A stretch of 64,000 nt of DNA, taken from positions 32,620-96,619 of the forward strand of contig JAXLQL010000027.1 in NCBI GenBank assembly GCA_046331625.1, given 5' to 3'. Each line of letters starts with the position of its first letter. Positions within the stretch are counted from its first letter, which is position 1. Of the stretch, positions 17,461-26,667 are shown in pieces. This stretch comes from JAXLQL01 sp046331625 (lineage in GTDB: Bacteria; Acidobacteriota; Terriglobia; Bryobacterales; Bryobacteraceae). Both the position numbers and the translations under genes were made by a program. Below the pieces are notes generated by a model. The model was not told the origin of the DNA. It was given only the letters and a program-made list of their open reading frames with translations, and did no database searches.

Positions 17461-17474
17461 ACCCCAAAAGGGGT
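17461..17474. terminator. Short perfect hairpin after the lacI-type gene
   Basis: ACCCCAAAAGGGGT is a 5-bp perfect stem with an AAAA loop, starting 8 bp after the regulator's stop. No T-tract follows, so it may be a weak terminator or only a structural element. Confidence 0.3.
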
Positions 17475-17529
17475 ACAGGCGAACACGCCTCGGAGGAAAG
17501 GGCCGCCCAAGCCCAACGGTTCGCCTGTA
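17474..17529. repeat. 11-bp inverted repeat in convergent intergenic region
   Basis: TACAGGCGAAC at 17474-17484 is matched by its exact reverse complement GTTCGCCTGTA at 17519-17529 with 34 bases between. The second arm overlaps the palindrome at 17527. The rest of the 218-bp space between the two convergent genes (17454-17671) has G/C-rich runs such as GGGGGCGGCGTACCCCC but no gene that I can see. Confidence 0.6.
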
Positions 17530-17538
17530 ATCGATTAC
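17527..17538. promoter_or_regulatory. Perfect palindrome GTAATCGATTAC, candidate LacI-type operator
   Basis: The 12-bp sequence GTAATCGATTAC is a perfect palindrome with a central CG step, as in many LacI-family operators. Flanking bases extend one half to TGTAATCG. A looser TGTAA-N6-TTACA pair lies further on, at about 17590-17605. It is 74 bp from the end of the LacI-type gene, but no promoter or gene start is evident beside it, since the flanking genes converge here. Confidence 0.45.
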
Positions 17539-17671
17539 TTTGATTTTACAGTAGGCCTTTTCCCGTGTCAAGAGGGCAGGCACAAATTTGTAATACTTCT
17601 TACATGGGGGCGGCGTACCCCCGTATTGGGGAGCACCCTCCCTGTGGGGGGAATATCGCGGTGCGGGTGTC

Positions 17672-19375
17672 TCATCGCCCTTGAATGGATTGGACAAGAA
17701 CCTGCGTGAAGTGCGTTACAAATGCGGCCCCGCGGTCGGTAAGGTTGGCTTTCGTCATGTAGTCGTAGTAGGCGTCAGGTCGAACACCGATGTTTTCTAC
17801 GTAGGGAGCAGTCGGGTACTCGCTGGTGACGATGGGGTCTTTTCGATTCATGAGCGTGACTGTCACCCCGCCGATAATTTCGGAGAAGCTGGTGGTGTCG
17901 AACTGAATGACGGACCCGCCGAGCCCCATGGTCCGGTAGCCGAGAATAGTAGCGCGAGCGCTGTCCTGGAGGGTGGCCGGGAAGGCATCTCCAGCGGAGG
18001 CGGACATCTCATCGACGAGGACAACGATGGGTTTCGTGTACGCAGCGATGCGGCCGGTTCGAGCGTCGGTTGCCGGGGGTAGATCGAGCGAGACGGTGCA
18101 TATCGGCAGAGGCCCGGTGCGTCCGCGGTTCTCCGCGTAGGCGGTCTTGATCGAGTCGAGGTAGGTCTGCAACAAGGCGATGGTGGCGGCGGGAGCTCCG
18201 AGAGCTTTGGCGTTCTCGATCTCGGATGAGAAAGCGGCGATCCAGTTCGCCGTGGCGCGGATCTCGAGTCCGATCGAGCGGAAGCGGTAAGGCGTCAGCA
18301 ATCGAATCAATTCGTTCATGTAGCAGGCATTACCGCCGGGGTTGCGCATGTCGTCGATGACGAGTCCGTCGGTGTTGGCTTCGAAGAACGCGATCTCGGC
18401 GGCGAACTGCTGCAAGGCTAGAGTGGTGGAAGCCGGGTCGAAATCGGGAATCCGGATAAAGCCGATGCGGGTGGTGCCCGACGTGAAGGTTCCCGAAAGA
18501 AACTGGTCAGTGAGCGCGCGGCCGAGGCGGACCTGGAAGTTCGCCGGCAGCCGGTAGATTGGGGAAAGCGACCCGAAATTGAGCACCGAATTCACGGGCC
18601 GGCTCATGCGCCAGTTCTGAAGCGAGGCGAGAAGCTTCGAGCCCGGCATCACGTCGTCACTGGCGGCAACCGCAGGCCGGCGAGGCGCGGCCGTGCGGAA
18701 GTTGGGGATCCTGCCGGCATTCTCCATCGGCGTTCCGGTCTTGCTCCAGGGAATGGAATAGCTCTCGTCTTTGCCTCCGCTGCGGATCACGACCGTGGCC
18801 GTGTCACCGATTCGGTGGGCCGCCGGATAGAAGACCTGCGGCCGAAAGGTGATTGTCTGAAGGGCAAAGCGGCGGTTGCTTCGAGGGTTGCCGGTGGAGT
18901 TGTAGGGGAGCAGCTTGGCGATCCACTCGTCGACGGTCAATCCGTCGACCGAAATCAACTCGTCGCCTTCGGCGAAAGGATATCGGGCCGGGGGAAGCCG
19001 CCGGCGGTCAATCAAGTCGATGAGCGGCTTGTCATCGTAAAGATCGACCACGAATCCGAGGTAGGCTTGAAAATCGGAGGGCAGTTGGAGTTGCGAGTGC
19101 CCGTCGTTGAGCGAGCCGATGTATTGAAAGCAAATCTCGAAGAATTCGATATCGTCTTTGCTGTTCTTGACCTTTTCGAGCCACGGGCGCAGGTCGAACA
19201 GATCGAATTTCTCCACCTCGACCTTCCACTCGTAGGGAGCATAGTTCTTGGCGTAGGTGGCAGCCAGTTGCTGAAAATCGATCAGCTTCTGCTCCGGGGT
19301 CAAATCCGCCACGGCGGGCAGGGAGAACCCGAACAAACCTGCCGCCAGAAGCGAGCGGCGAACAAGATGAAGCAC
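17672..19375 (-). CDS. S41-family (tail-specific-like) secreted peptidase
   Basis: The 567-residue protein has a signal peptide (MLHLVRRSLLAAGLFGFSLP, cleavage near 23). An N-terminal helical domain includes the IGSLNDGHSQL block. A PDZ-like insert near residues 130-200 holds the FAEGDELISVDGLTVDEWI segment. The S41 core has DGLVIDDMRNPGGN near 337 and the catalytic serine at about 460 in VDEMSASAGDAFPA. Such proteins cleave C-terminal tails of envelope proteins. It converges with the LacI-type gene and diverges from the FAH-family gene. There are no operon partners and the substrate is unknown. Confidence 0.88.
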   Translation of the reverse strand: MLHLVRRSLLAAGLFGFSLPAVADLTPEQKLIDFQQLAATYAKNYAPYEWKVEVEKFDLFDLRPWLEKVKNSKDDIEFFEICFQYIGSLNDGHSQLQLPSDFQAYLGFVVDLYDDKPLIDLIDRRRLPPARYPFAEGDELISVDGLTVDEWIAKLLPYNSTGNPRSNRRFALQTITFRPQVFYPAAHRIGDTATVVIRSGGKDESYSIPWSKTGTPMENAGRIPNFRTAAPRRPAVAASDDVMPGSKLLASLQNWRMSRPVNSVLNFGSLSPIYRLPANFQVRLGRALTDQFLSGTFTSGTTRIGFIRIPDFDPASTTLALQQFAAEIAFFEANTDGLVIDDMRNPGGNACYMNELIRLLTPYRFRSIGLEIRATANWIAAFSSEIENAKALGAPAATIALLQTYLDSIKTAYAENRGRTGPLPICTVSLDLPPATDARTGRIAAYTKPIVVLVDEMSASAGDAFPATLQDSARATILGYRTMGLGGSVIQFDTTSFSEIIGGVTVTLMNRKDPIVTSEYPTAPYVENIGVRPDAYYDYMTKANLTDRGAAFVTHFTQVLVQSIQGR

Positions 19376-19460
19376 GCGGACTCCTCTCGGCGCCCGTCTC
19401 GACGTGGCGCTTGTTTCATGATAGCCGCCGGGTGGCGCTCGCGGTGCTCACGGGGTGGCT

Positions 19461-19489
19461 TTGCCTGGACCGCGCGTTCGTGATATACA
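19461..19489 (+). promoter_or_regulatory. Promoter of the FAH-family gene
   Basis: TTGCCT at 19461-19466 and TATACA at 19484-19489 are 17 bp apart, giving a sigma70-type promoter with a start point about 6 bp before the ATG at 19502. No Shine-Dalgarno is seen in the short leader. Confidence 0.55.
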
Positions 19490-19501
19490 TCTTGTTCACC
19501 T

Positions 19502-20338
19502 ATGAATCGACGCCAAATCATTACCGGCTTCGCCGCCGCCGGACTCGTTCCCGCGGCTCAGGCACAATCGAAGATCACCAAGTACTGCCGTTTTCGCAAA
19601 GGCAATGTCACCGCCTTCGGCATCGTGGAAGGAGAAACGGTGCGGCAGTTGAGCGGCGACCTGTTCGCCAACCCGAAGCCCACGGGGGCCACGCACAAGC
19701 TGGCCGACGTGAAGCTGCTGCACCCGATCGCGGCGCCAACCAAGATCCTGGCGCTGGCGGGCAACTATCAGAGCCATCTCGGAAAGGCCGCTCCGCGTTC
19801 GAACCCGGAGCCGTTCTACAAGCCGCCGAGCTGTCTGCAGAATCCCGAGGATCCGATCGTGTTCCCGGCGGGCGCCACTAACGTCCATTTCGAATGCGAA
19901 CTGGTGGTGGTGATGGGCAAGAAGGCGGCGCGCGTGAGCAAGGAGCAAGCCTCCGACTGCATTTTCGGCGTGACTTGCGGCAACGACGTTTCCGAGCGGA
20001 TCTGGCAGAACGATCCCAAGGTGAAGGATGTGCAGTGGTGGCGCGCCAAGGGCGCGGATACGTTTGGACCGCTGGGTCCGGTGATCGTTCGCGGGATTGA
20101 TTACGGGAACCTGAAGATCCAGACGCGGCTGAATGGGCAAGTGATGCAGAGCGACCACACGTCGCACCTCGTGCATGACTGCGCGAGCGCGGTGAGCTTC
20201 ATCAGCCAATCGGTGACGCTGTTGCCTGGTGACTTGCTGTTCACGGGCACGCCGGGGAAGACGTCGCCGATGAAGTCGGGCGATGTGGTGGAAGTGGAGA
20301 TCGAGGGGATCGGGATTCTGCGCAACAAGATTGCGTAG
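19502..20338 (+). CDS. Fumarylacetoacetate hydrolase family protein
   Basis: A 278-residue FAH-fold enzyme with an N-terminal leader (MNRRQIITGFAAAGLVPAAQAQ) that looks like a Tat signal, which is unusual for a normally cytosolic family. The FAH core includes ILALAGNYQSHLGK, the metal-binding FECELVVVMGKKA segment (Glu residues), GVTCGNDVSERIWQ, FGPLGPVIV, and the final LLPGDLLFTGTPGKTSPMKSGD. Relatives hydrolyse or decarboxylate 2-oxo acids using Mg or Mn, and the substrate here is unknown. It ends 3 bp before the convergent TIGR03437-like gene. Confidence 0.88.
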   Translation: MNRRQIITGFAAAGLVPAAQAQSKITKYCRFRKGNVTAFGIVEGETVRQLSGDLFANPKPTGATHKLADVKLLHPIAAPTKILALAGNYQSHLGKAAPRSNPEPFYKPPSCLQNPEDPIVFPAGATNVHFECELVVVMGKKAARVSKEQASDCIFGVTCGNDVSERIWQNDPKVKDVQWWRAKGADTFGPLGPVIVRGIDYGNLKIQTRLNGQVMQSDHTSHLVHDCASAVSFISQSVTLLPGDLLFTGTPGKTSPMKSGDVVEVEIEGIGILRNKIA

Positions 20339-20341
20339 AGG

Positions 20342-22051
20342 CTACTTCACCGAGATTGTGACACCATCGGGACTCTCGACGCCATTGATGATCACCTTCA
20401 CCGGCGTCTGCTTGCTGCCCGGGATCTGCGGCACGCGGACATTGAATTGCCAGATGCTGGCGGTAAGGCCGACGACGCCGCCAGCATAGAGGATCGCTGA
20501 GTCCGAACCGCCGATCTGCACGAAGATATTCGGCGGCACGGAGGTGGCAATGCCCGACACGAGTTCGCCGTCGAGACGGGCCGGAGAGGGAAGCCCCGTG
20601 CCGGTTGCGTAGAAGATGATGATCGATCCTCGGGTGGTCTGCGCGGTATCGGAGTTGAGCGTATAGAGTCCGGTGGCTTCGTCGTAGTTGAACGCGACGG
20701 CTTGGCCCTGTCCGGTTCCGGCGAGGGTAAAGATGGACGGCCCGGCAGGGCGGACATTCAACGTCACCGTATTCGACAGCGTGGTATTGGAATTGACCTT
20801 GACCTGTACGGTGCTCTTCGAGGAGATGTCGTAGGGCGCGAGCACAGCGGTTTGAGTCGCCGACGCGTAGATGATGGGCGCGGGCGTCGAATCAAACAGA
20901 ACGGTCGTGTTGGCGAGCGAGGTCGCGATGCGCTGTCCGCTGGGAGGCACGACGAACGAGGCCAGCGCGTCCGGACCAAGCGCGGTTCCGAACAGGACCA
21001 GCATCTCGCCGGGTGAGATGGCTCCGGTCTTGAGGCTGGCGGCGTCCACTACGGACGAGATGGCCGGGATCGAGGAGAGCACGGTGAACGTCTGGGCAGC
21101 CGAGTCTCCGCCTCCGGTACCGGGATTGTTGGCGATGAGACTGAGATTACCCGCCGCGATGAGCATGGTGGCGGGGATGACCGCGGTCATCACATTGGGC
21201 CCTACGAGCGTGGAGGTGAGCGTGGTACCTCCGCTTTTGACTGTGGTCCCGGAGAAGAAGTTGTCGCCCTGGAGCGTAACGGTGGTCGCTTGCGCTCCCT
21301 GAGTGATTCGTGACGGCCAAATCGACGACAACAAGGGGCGTCCCGGTTCCACGGTCAGGTTTACGTTGACAGTAGTGGTCTTATTCGAGGCCAGAGGCGC
21401 AGCAATCGTAATCGTGCCCTTGTACGCTCCTGGCACGAGGCCGGCGGGATTGACGGTCACGGTCAGATTGGTGGGGAATGCAGGAAAGACGGCGCCGGAC
21501 TTGGGAGTCACCGAGAGCCACGTGCCGCCACCGGCGGTCGCGGTGTAGGACAGCACTTGGCCGGAGGTAGACAAGCCAAGCCCGATGGGAAAAGGCGGCG
21601 TATTGCCTCGCACGTAGGTCAGCGTGATTGGGTTGGGGGAGATATCGAGGGTCGCCGGAGGCGCAGCCACGGCCAAGGTCACTGCCACGATCACGGTCTC
21701 AGGTGCGGTTCCGCCGCTGGTTATCGAGATGGCTCCCGTGTAGTTGCCCACGGCGAGGGTCGTCGGGTTGGCCGTGACCTGCAGTGTCGCCGGAGTGGTT
21801 CCCGAGAGCGGCGTCACACTGAGCCACGGCCCTCCGGAGGCCAGCACCGTGAAGTTGGTACCCGTCTTGGCGCCCGCGATCGAAAGCTTTTGCGAAGCCG
21901 GTAGTTTGGGGTCACCCACCGTGTAGGCATACGACAGCGTGGCCGGGGTCACCTTCAACACCGGCGTTTGGCTCAAAGCGGTCACGCACCAGACCACGGC
22001 GAGTCCGGCAGCGCGCCAATGGGTTGCAGCACGCATCGCTATGGACCTCAT
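20342..22051 (-). CDS. Secreted Ig/IPT protein with Solibacter-type C-terminal domain
   Basis: The 569-residue secreted protein has an N-terminal signal (to about residue 28) and two BACON/Ig-like modules at roughly residues 33-125 and 130-230, each with a WLSVTP motif. An IPT/TIG module at about 235-325 contains ITQGAQATTVTLQGDNFF. A C-terminal domain of about 220 residues starts near AISSVVDAASLKTGAISPGE and ends with IWQFNVRVPQI and VIINGVES. That tail matches TIGR03437, a domain first described in Solibacter, and it is the best lineage marker in the window. The role is unknown; a surface or adhesive function is likely. Confidence 0.85.
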   Translation of the reverse strand: MRSIAMRAATHWRAAGLAVVWCVTALSQTPVLKVTPATLSYAYTVGDPKLPASQKLSIAGAKTGTNFTVLASGGPWLSVTPLSGTTPATLQVTANPTTLAVGNYTGAISITSGGTAPETVIVAVTLAVAAPPATLDISPNPITLTYVRGNTPPFPIGLGLSTSGQVLSYTATAGGGTWLSVTPKSGAVFPAFPTNLTVTVNPAGLVPGAYKGTITIAAPLASNKTTTVNVNLTVEPGRPLLSSIWPSRITQGAQATTVTLQGDNFFSGTTVKSGGTTLTSTLVGPNVMTAVIPATMLIAAGNLSLIANNPGTGGGDSAAQTFTVLSSIPAISSVVDAASLKTGAISPGEMLVLFGTALGPDALASFVVPPSGQRIATSLANTTVLFDSTPAPIIYASATQTAVLAPYDISSKSTVQVKVNSNTTLSNTVTLNVRPAGPSIFTLAGTGQGQAVAFNYDEATGLYTLNSDTAQTTRGSIIIFYATGTGLPSPARLDGELVSGIATSVPPNIFVQIGGSDSAILYAGGVVGLTASIWQFNVRVPQIPGSKQTPVKVIINGVESPDGVTISVK

Positions 22052-22075
22052 CGGCCCTAGCGGACACGGTTTGAG

Positions 22076-22873
22076 CTATTTCGCGGCTTCGAGATGATCG
22101 AGTTCTTCTGGAAAAACCGCGTAGCCCTTGGGTTGCGGGAATAGCCCTTGGAGCAGCTTCAGACGCCGCCGCAGGTTCCGGCTCGGCAACTGCCGGGGAC
22201 CCGGCTCCACGTCGATGTCGCAGCAGATCCCATGGAGATAGAGCGTGAGCGTGTCGACCAAGGAGCTTTTGGCGTACTCGCGAAACGCCTTCGAGTCGCG
22301 CCTCCCTGCCCCGCGCCGCAACAGCGATTGCTTCCGTTGCCAGCTTTCTTCATCCACCTCGCCATGCATCCGGTTGCTCAGTTCCTCGCGCAACATCGCG
22401 AAGTAGCTCTCGAAAGACTCCGAGGCGACATTTTCGGCCAGCCGCCAAGCCAGTTGCTGGTAAAGCTCGTAGTGGTAATCGGCCACTTCCATCTCTTCGA
22501 TGGCCAATGCGATCACAGCTTCGTCGCCATCCATCCACTGCACCGATCGCAACGCACGCGACTCGTCGGGGGCATCCTGACAGACCAAGTCCTCTTTGGG
22601 AGGTGCGGCATGGCCGTTGGCTTTGCCCGAAGTCTTCCCGTTGCCCCGTTCGATGTAGGGAACCAGCAGCAGAACGACTTTGGGAAGTTGCTCGAGCATC
22701 GAGGGTGGCAGCGCCGCCACCGGATCCTCGACGTAGTCGCGCACATCCTCTTCCGTCAGCGGCCTGGCTGCGGCGAAGTAACACACTCGTGAGTTGAGGG
22801 GAACCAGTTGCTGGCGAATTTGCCCGAAGAGTTGGCGTACACCTGGCCGGCCCGCGTTGTTTTCTGCCGACAT
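22076..22873 (-). CDS. Hypothetical soluble protein
   Basis: This 265-residue acidic helical protein has no signal peptide or membrane segment. It contains LTEEDVRDYVEDPVAALPPSM near residue 40, MEVADYHYELYQQLAWRLAENV near 127, and a basic C-terminal LPSRNLRRRLKLLQG. I do not recognise the family. It starts divergently from the secreted protein at 22962 with an 88-bp spacer. A -10-like TAAAAT lies about 15 bp before the ATG on the minus strand. Confidence 0.65.
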   Translation of the reverse strand: MSAENNAGRPGVRQLFGQIRQQLVPLNSRVCYFAAARPLTEEDVRDYVEDPVAALPPSMLEQLPKVVLLLVPYIERGNGKTSGKANGHAAPPKEDLVCQDAPDESRALRSVQWMDGDEAVIALAIEEMEVADYHYELYQQLAWRLAENVASESFESYFAMLREELSNRMHGEVDEESWQRKQSLLRRGAGRRDSKAFREYAKSSLVDTLTLYLHGICCDIDVEPGPRQLPSRNLRRRLKLLQGLFPQPKGYAVFPEELDHLEAAK

Positions 22874-22961
22874 CTACTTGTCTTCTGATTTTAACAGCCA
22901 GATCGAACCGGGGTGGCCAAGGAACAGAGATTGGCAACTTGCGTGCTATATTCAGGCAAAC

Positions 22962-25400
22962 ATGTTTCGCCGATTTGTTTTCGGGCTGTTGCTGGGATTG
23001 GGTCCGGCCGCCGCTCAAACGCCTTTGCTCACGGCCACCATCCCCAACCCGCCCCCGTGCGACGGCAACGAGATTGGAGGCCTGACCGTCTGTTTCAACC
23101 GCGGAGCCGACAGCATCGGAGTACGGGTCACGGGACCCACCCTGCCCGTCACGATCGAAGCGGTAGTCATCTCCACGCCCTCCCTGCCCTGGTTGCGCGT
23201 GGGGCTGCCTGATGGGGATCCGGGAACCAAGATTACGGCAACGCCGCCATTCGATTTCACCATCTCACAAGACTTCGACTCGGCCGCTCAGATCAAAGCA
23301 GGCGCGCATCTCGGCTACGTTCAGCTATCGAGTTCGGAAACCAACCAGAAAGTGAGGATCCCAGTCAGGCTGGGTGTTCCGGGCGACAGCCTCACGGCGC
23401 TCCCCGACGTCGTGGAGTTGACCGTGCAGGCCGGCCGGACCGCCCGGAAGGAGATCCGGATGGATGACCTGAGCCGGCCGGACAAAAGACTCGAAACGGT
23501 GCTGGCCACCTATACCACCGACGGTGGCGATTGGCTCTCTGGCTCGCTCAACGCAGGCCTGTCTCCGTGCGTCACCAGTCCTTACCCGTGCGACTTGGCA
23601 TTGGAAATCAAGGCTCCCGCGACGACCGGGGACTACGAGGGGGCACTTACTGTCACCTCCGACGGACGCGCCATGTACATTCGAGTGCGGCTCAAGGTGA
23701 CTCCAGCGCCGCCGCCCGAGGTCACATCGGATCCGCGCCTGCCGGCCGCCTTCGCCAAGTCCGGAGCCACCACGAAGATCACGCTCCCAGTCAAAGTCAG
23801 CTCACCAGGAGATGCGGTGCCATTCCGTGTAGTGACCCAAGCGCCGTGGATCTCGCATATCCTCAGTTCGCAGACGCTGCCCGCCACGATCATCTTCTCG
23901 CTCGATCCGGCCGGTCTCGATCCGGGCGCGTACTCGGACCTGGTTACGGTGCGCGAAGCAGGAACGGATCGGGCGCTACTGGCATTTCCGGTCACGTTCT
24001 ACATCGTGGTGCCGGAGTATCTTTCGCACCTCTCCGATGGCGCGGGCTGGAAATCGAAGGTGTACGTGGTCAATCTCGGCGCCCAGGATGCATCGTTCGC
24101 GCTGCAGTTCCGGCAAGCGCCGAGCCAATCGGGCCAACCGAAAGCCGGGGAAGACTGGCCGATCGACTTCGCCGGCCGCACTCGCGCTACGTCGCTCATT
24201 GAAGAAACGGTTCCTCCGCTCGGCGTACGCGTGTATGAGACCGCGGGAACCAGCCGCACCCTGCAGCAGGGATGGGCCGAGTTTCGCCCGGGCGGCGCCG
24301 TTGCCGCCTATGTCGTGCTGCAGCGATCAGTTGGCACAGGCGGCGCGCTACCTCCGCTCGACGCTTTCGTTCCGCTCGCCAACTCCATCGGAGATCGCGT
24401 AATCGTGCCCTTTGACCACGGCAATGACGGGTCCACAGAAGTGGCGCTCGCCAATGTCGGCGAAGGACCGGCAACCGTGAGTGTGACCGTCCGGAACGAA
24501 AACGGTACCGATGCACGCACCGGGCCGGCCATCGCGCTTTCGCGGCGCGGCCACACGGTAGTCTCGCTGGTGAACGAAGCCGCCATGGGCGGCAAGACGG
24601 CCGGGCTCAAAGGCACGGTCGAGTTCGCCCTACCGGGAGGACAACTCCTGGCATCGGCTCTGCGCCGCAAGGGCAGCGGGATGGCGCCGAATCCGGTGCT
24701 CGGCTCGACGCCGGTGACGTCCGTTCGTGGCATTCCCTACATCGCTTCCGGAAGCGGCTGGACGACATCAGTGCAACTGTTCAACTCGGCCGAGCGCGAT
24801 CAGCCGGGAACGCTCCAGTTCTGGCAGAAATCGGGCGGTGAGGAACTACCGTTGTGGTTCCCGAACGAGGAATTGCGCAAGCCGCAGGTGAGCCAGACCG
24901 TACCTCGCCGCGAAGCGGTCAGTTTCTCCACCGTGGACCGCGAGCCCGCCGCATCGGCCGGATGGGCAGAGGCAGGATTTCAGCCGGTGATCACCGGCTA
25001 CGCGCGCCTGCGCCAGGCACGCACGGGCCAGGCACCTCCGTTGACTGTCTACGAGAACACGATTCCTTCGCAACGGGCATTTGCGAGCAAGCTGATGCTC
25101 GCGTTCGACAATACGGGCGACGTTTCCACCACGGTGGTGCTGGTCAACACCGGCGGCGAGGCGGCCACCGCGCAGATCGTTCTCTATGACGAACGCGGCC
25201 GCTTCCGCCTCGGCACCGAAACGACGCCGCTGCCTGCTTACGGGCAAGTGCGGATCCGGCTAGAAGAGAAGTTCTCCGAGGATCTGGTGCTCGGCAAGCG
25301 CGGGTTGGTCGAGGTCAGCGCCCAAAATACCAATCTGACTGGCGTGGCCATTCGCGCCGCGGATGGACCAGCCGTGATGTTTCCTCCCGTGTCCCGATAG
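22962..25400 (+). CDS. Large secreted BACON-type repeat protein
   Basis: An 812-residue secreted protein. The ATG at 22962 starts a clean signal peptide (MFRRFVFGLLLGLGPAAAQ); the longer upstream frame has no such feature. The N-terminal half consists of Ig/BACON-like modules containing WLRVGLPDG, WLSGSLNAG and WISHILSS motifs. The C-terminal half holds related beta-rich modules beginning at LSDGAGWKSKVYVVNLG and IASGSGWTTSVQLFN, about 220 residues apart, which looks like an internal duplication. Such proteins are common and lineage-specific in Solibacter-like genomes. No enzymatic motif is seen. Confidence 0.75.
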   Translation: MFRRFVFGLLLGLGPAAAQTPLLTATIPNPPPCDGNEIGGLTVCFNRGADSIGVRVTGPTLPVTIEAVVISTPSLPWLRVGLPDGDPGTKITATPPFDFTISQDFDSAAQIKAGAHLGYVQLSSSETNQKVRIPVRLGVPGDSLTALPDVVELTVQAGRTARKEIRMDDLSRPDKRLETVLATYTTDGGDWLSGSLNAGLSPCVTSPYPCDLALEIKAPATTGDYEGALTVTSDGRAMYIRVRLKVTPAPPPEVTSDPRLPAAFAKSGATTKITLPVKVSSPGDAVPFRVVTQAPWISHILSSQTLPATIIFSLDPAGLDPGAYSDLVTVREAGTDRALLAFPVTFYIVVPEYLSHLSDGAGWKSKVYVVNLGAQDASFALQFRQAPSQSGQPKAGEDWPIDFAGRTRATSLIEETVPPLGVRVYETAGTSRTLQQGWAEFRPGGAVAAYVVLQRSVGTGGALPPLDAFVPLANSIGDRVIVPFDHGNDGSTEVALANVGEGPATVSVTVRNENGTDARTGPAIALSRRGHTVVSLVNEAAMGGKTAGLKGTVEFALPGGQLLASALRRKGSGMAPNPVLGSTPVTSVRGIPYIASGSGWTTSVQLFNSAERDQPGTLQFWQKSGGEELPLWFPNEELRKPQVSQTVPRREAVSFSTVDREPAASAGWAEAGFQPVITGYARLRQARTGQAPPLTVYENTIPSQRAFASKLMLAFDNTGDVSTTVVLVNTGGEAATAQIVLYDERGRFRLGTETTPLPAYGQVRIRLEEKFSEDLVLGKRGLVEVSAQNTNLTGVAIRAADGPAVMFPPVSR

Positions 25401-25465
25401 CCACGGACGGACCGGTCGTGATGGCAGCTTCGGCGGGCACAGGCCGTTGCGCGCACAATAAGAGA

Positions 25466-26401
25466 ATGCTCCAGATCTCGGAATCCGAAGTGCGCCAACT
25501 GTTGCCGATGCCGGAAGCGGTCCGGCTGGTGCGAGAATCGTTCGCCGCCCTAGCTGCGGGCGCGGCGCAAAACCAGGCTCGGCGGCGGCTGGTGACACCG
25601 CAGGGCACAGTGCTGCATCAGTTGGCCGGAGCTTTCGGGAACTACCTCGGCGTCAAAATCTACTCCACCCACGTCAAGCACGGCGCGTGGTTCGCCGTGC
25701 AGTTGTTCGACGCGGCAACGGGGAAACCACTTGCGTTGATAGCGGCCAATCATCTCGGCCAGATCCGGACCGGAGCCGCCAGCGGCGTAGCGACCGATGC
25801 GTTGGCCAAGCCCGATGCCCACACGCTCGGTGTCATCGGCAGCGGATTCCAGGCAGCCGCGCAGGTGGAGGCGATCCGCTGCGTGCGTCAGATCGACGAG
25901 GTCCGGGTGTGGAGCCGCAACCAGCAAAAGCGCGAAGCGTTCGCCGGGCAGATGGGCGCAGCCGCCACGGCTTCCGCCGAAGAGGCCATTCGCGGCGCCG
26001 ATGTGGTGGTGACCGCGACGTTCGCCAAGGATCCCGTGCTCGAAGCGGAGTGGCTGGCGGCGGGCGCTCACGTCAACGCGATGGGATCGAACAACGCGCA
26101 GCGCCGGGAACTGCCGGCGGAACTGGTGGCCCGCGCAGGCCTCATCGCCGTGGACGCGCTGGATCAGGCTCGCATCGAATCCGGTGACCTGATTCTCGCG
26201 TGGACACCCGAAGACTGGAACACCCCCCGCCTGTGTCAGCTACAAGACGTAGTTGCCGGCACGCGCTCCCGCTCGAGCGCCGATGAAATCACCATCTTCA
26301 AATCGAATGGACTCGGGGTGCAAGACATCGCCGTGGCCGGGTACGTCTACGAGCTTGCCTTGGCGAAGGGGATGGGAAAGACGCTCGACTTCTATTCCTG
26401 A
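25466..26401 (+). CDS. Ornithine cyclodeaminase / mu-crystallin family protein
   Basis: The 311-residue NAD(P)-dependent enzyme starts at ATG 25466, where homology-like sequence begins (MLQISESEVRQLLPM). The substrate-side domain has GVKIYSTHVKHGAW. The Rossmann dinucleotide motif VIGSGFQAAAQVEAI is near residue 124, and the C-terminal domain has ITIFKSNGLGVQDIAVAGYVY. The family covers ornithine cyclodeaminase, alanine dehydrogenase and ketimine reductases, and the exact substrate cannot be read. It converges with the zinc-ribbon gene, with a 10-bp overlap of coding ends. Confidence 0.9.
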   Translation: MLQISESEVRQLLPMPEAVRLVRESFAALAAGAAQNQARRRLVTPQGTVLHQLAGAFGNYLGVKIYSTHVKHGAWFAVQLFDAATGKPLALIAANHLGQIRTGAASGVATDALAKPDAHTLGVIGSGFQAAAQVEAIRCVRQIDEVRVWSRNQQKREAFAGQMGAAATASAEEAIRGADVVVTATFAKDPVLEAEWLAAGAHVNAMGSNNAQRRELPAELVARAGLIAVDALDQARIESGDLILAWTPEDWNTPRLCQLQDVVAGTRSRSSADEITIFKSNGLGVQDIAVAGYVYELALAKGMGKTLDFYS

Positions 26402-26631
26402 GCGTTCATCTGGATGTCGCTATCGCGCCAGGCGCTGATCTTCAAGCGCCGGCATACCCAGCACAACTGCTCGCCGGCGTTCGGCATGCCGAGCGCGGCC
26501 GACGATTCGCCGCCGCAGACGCTGCACTTGGCCACCGGACGCAGCTTGTCGGTGTCGGCGGCCTTCTTGGCGCGCTCGAGGATCTCCTTGGCGACCACCG
26601 GTTCTTCCACTGGCTGGGTTTTCTTTTTCAT
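26392..26631 (-). CDS. Small zinc-ribbon-like protein A
   Basis: A 79-residue protein with a lysine/glutamate-rich N-terminus (MKKKTQPVEEP) and a zinc-ribbon-like pair of knuckles, CSVC and CWVC, spaced by 18 residues. The ATG at 26631 is preferred to the GTG at 26649, as MKKK is a natural start. A second, unrelated-looking zinc-ribbon gene lies immediately upstream, 36 bp away on the same strand. It may bind nucleic acid or act as an adaptor; this is inferred only from the cysteine pattern. Confidence 0.65.
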   Translation of the reverse strand: MKKKTQPVEEPVVAKEILERAKKAADTDKLRPVAKCSVCGGESSAALGMPNAGEQLCWVCRRLKISAWRDSDIQMNAQE

Positions 26632-26667
26632 CGCGTACCCTGCCTTCACTATATCAATTCGGGCGGA

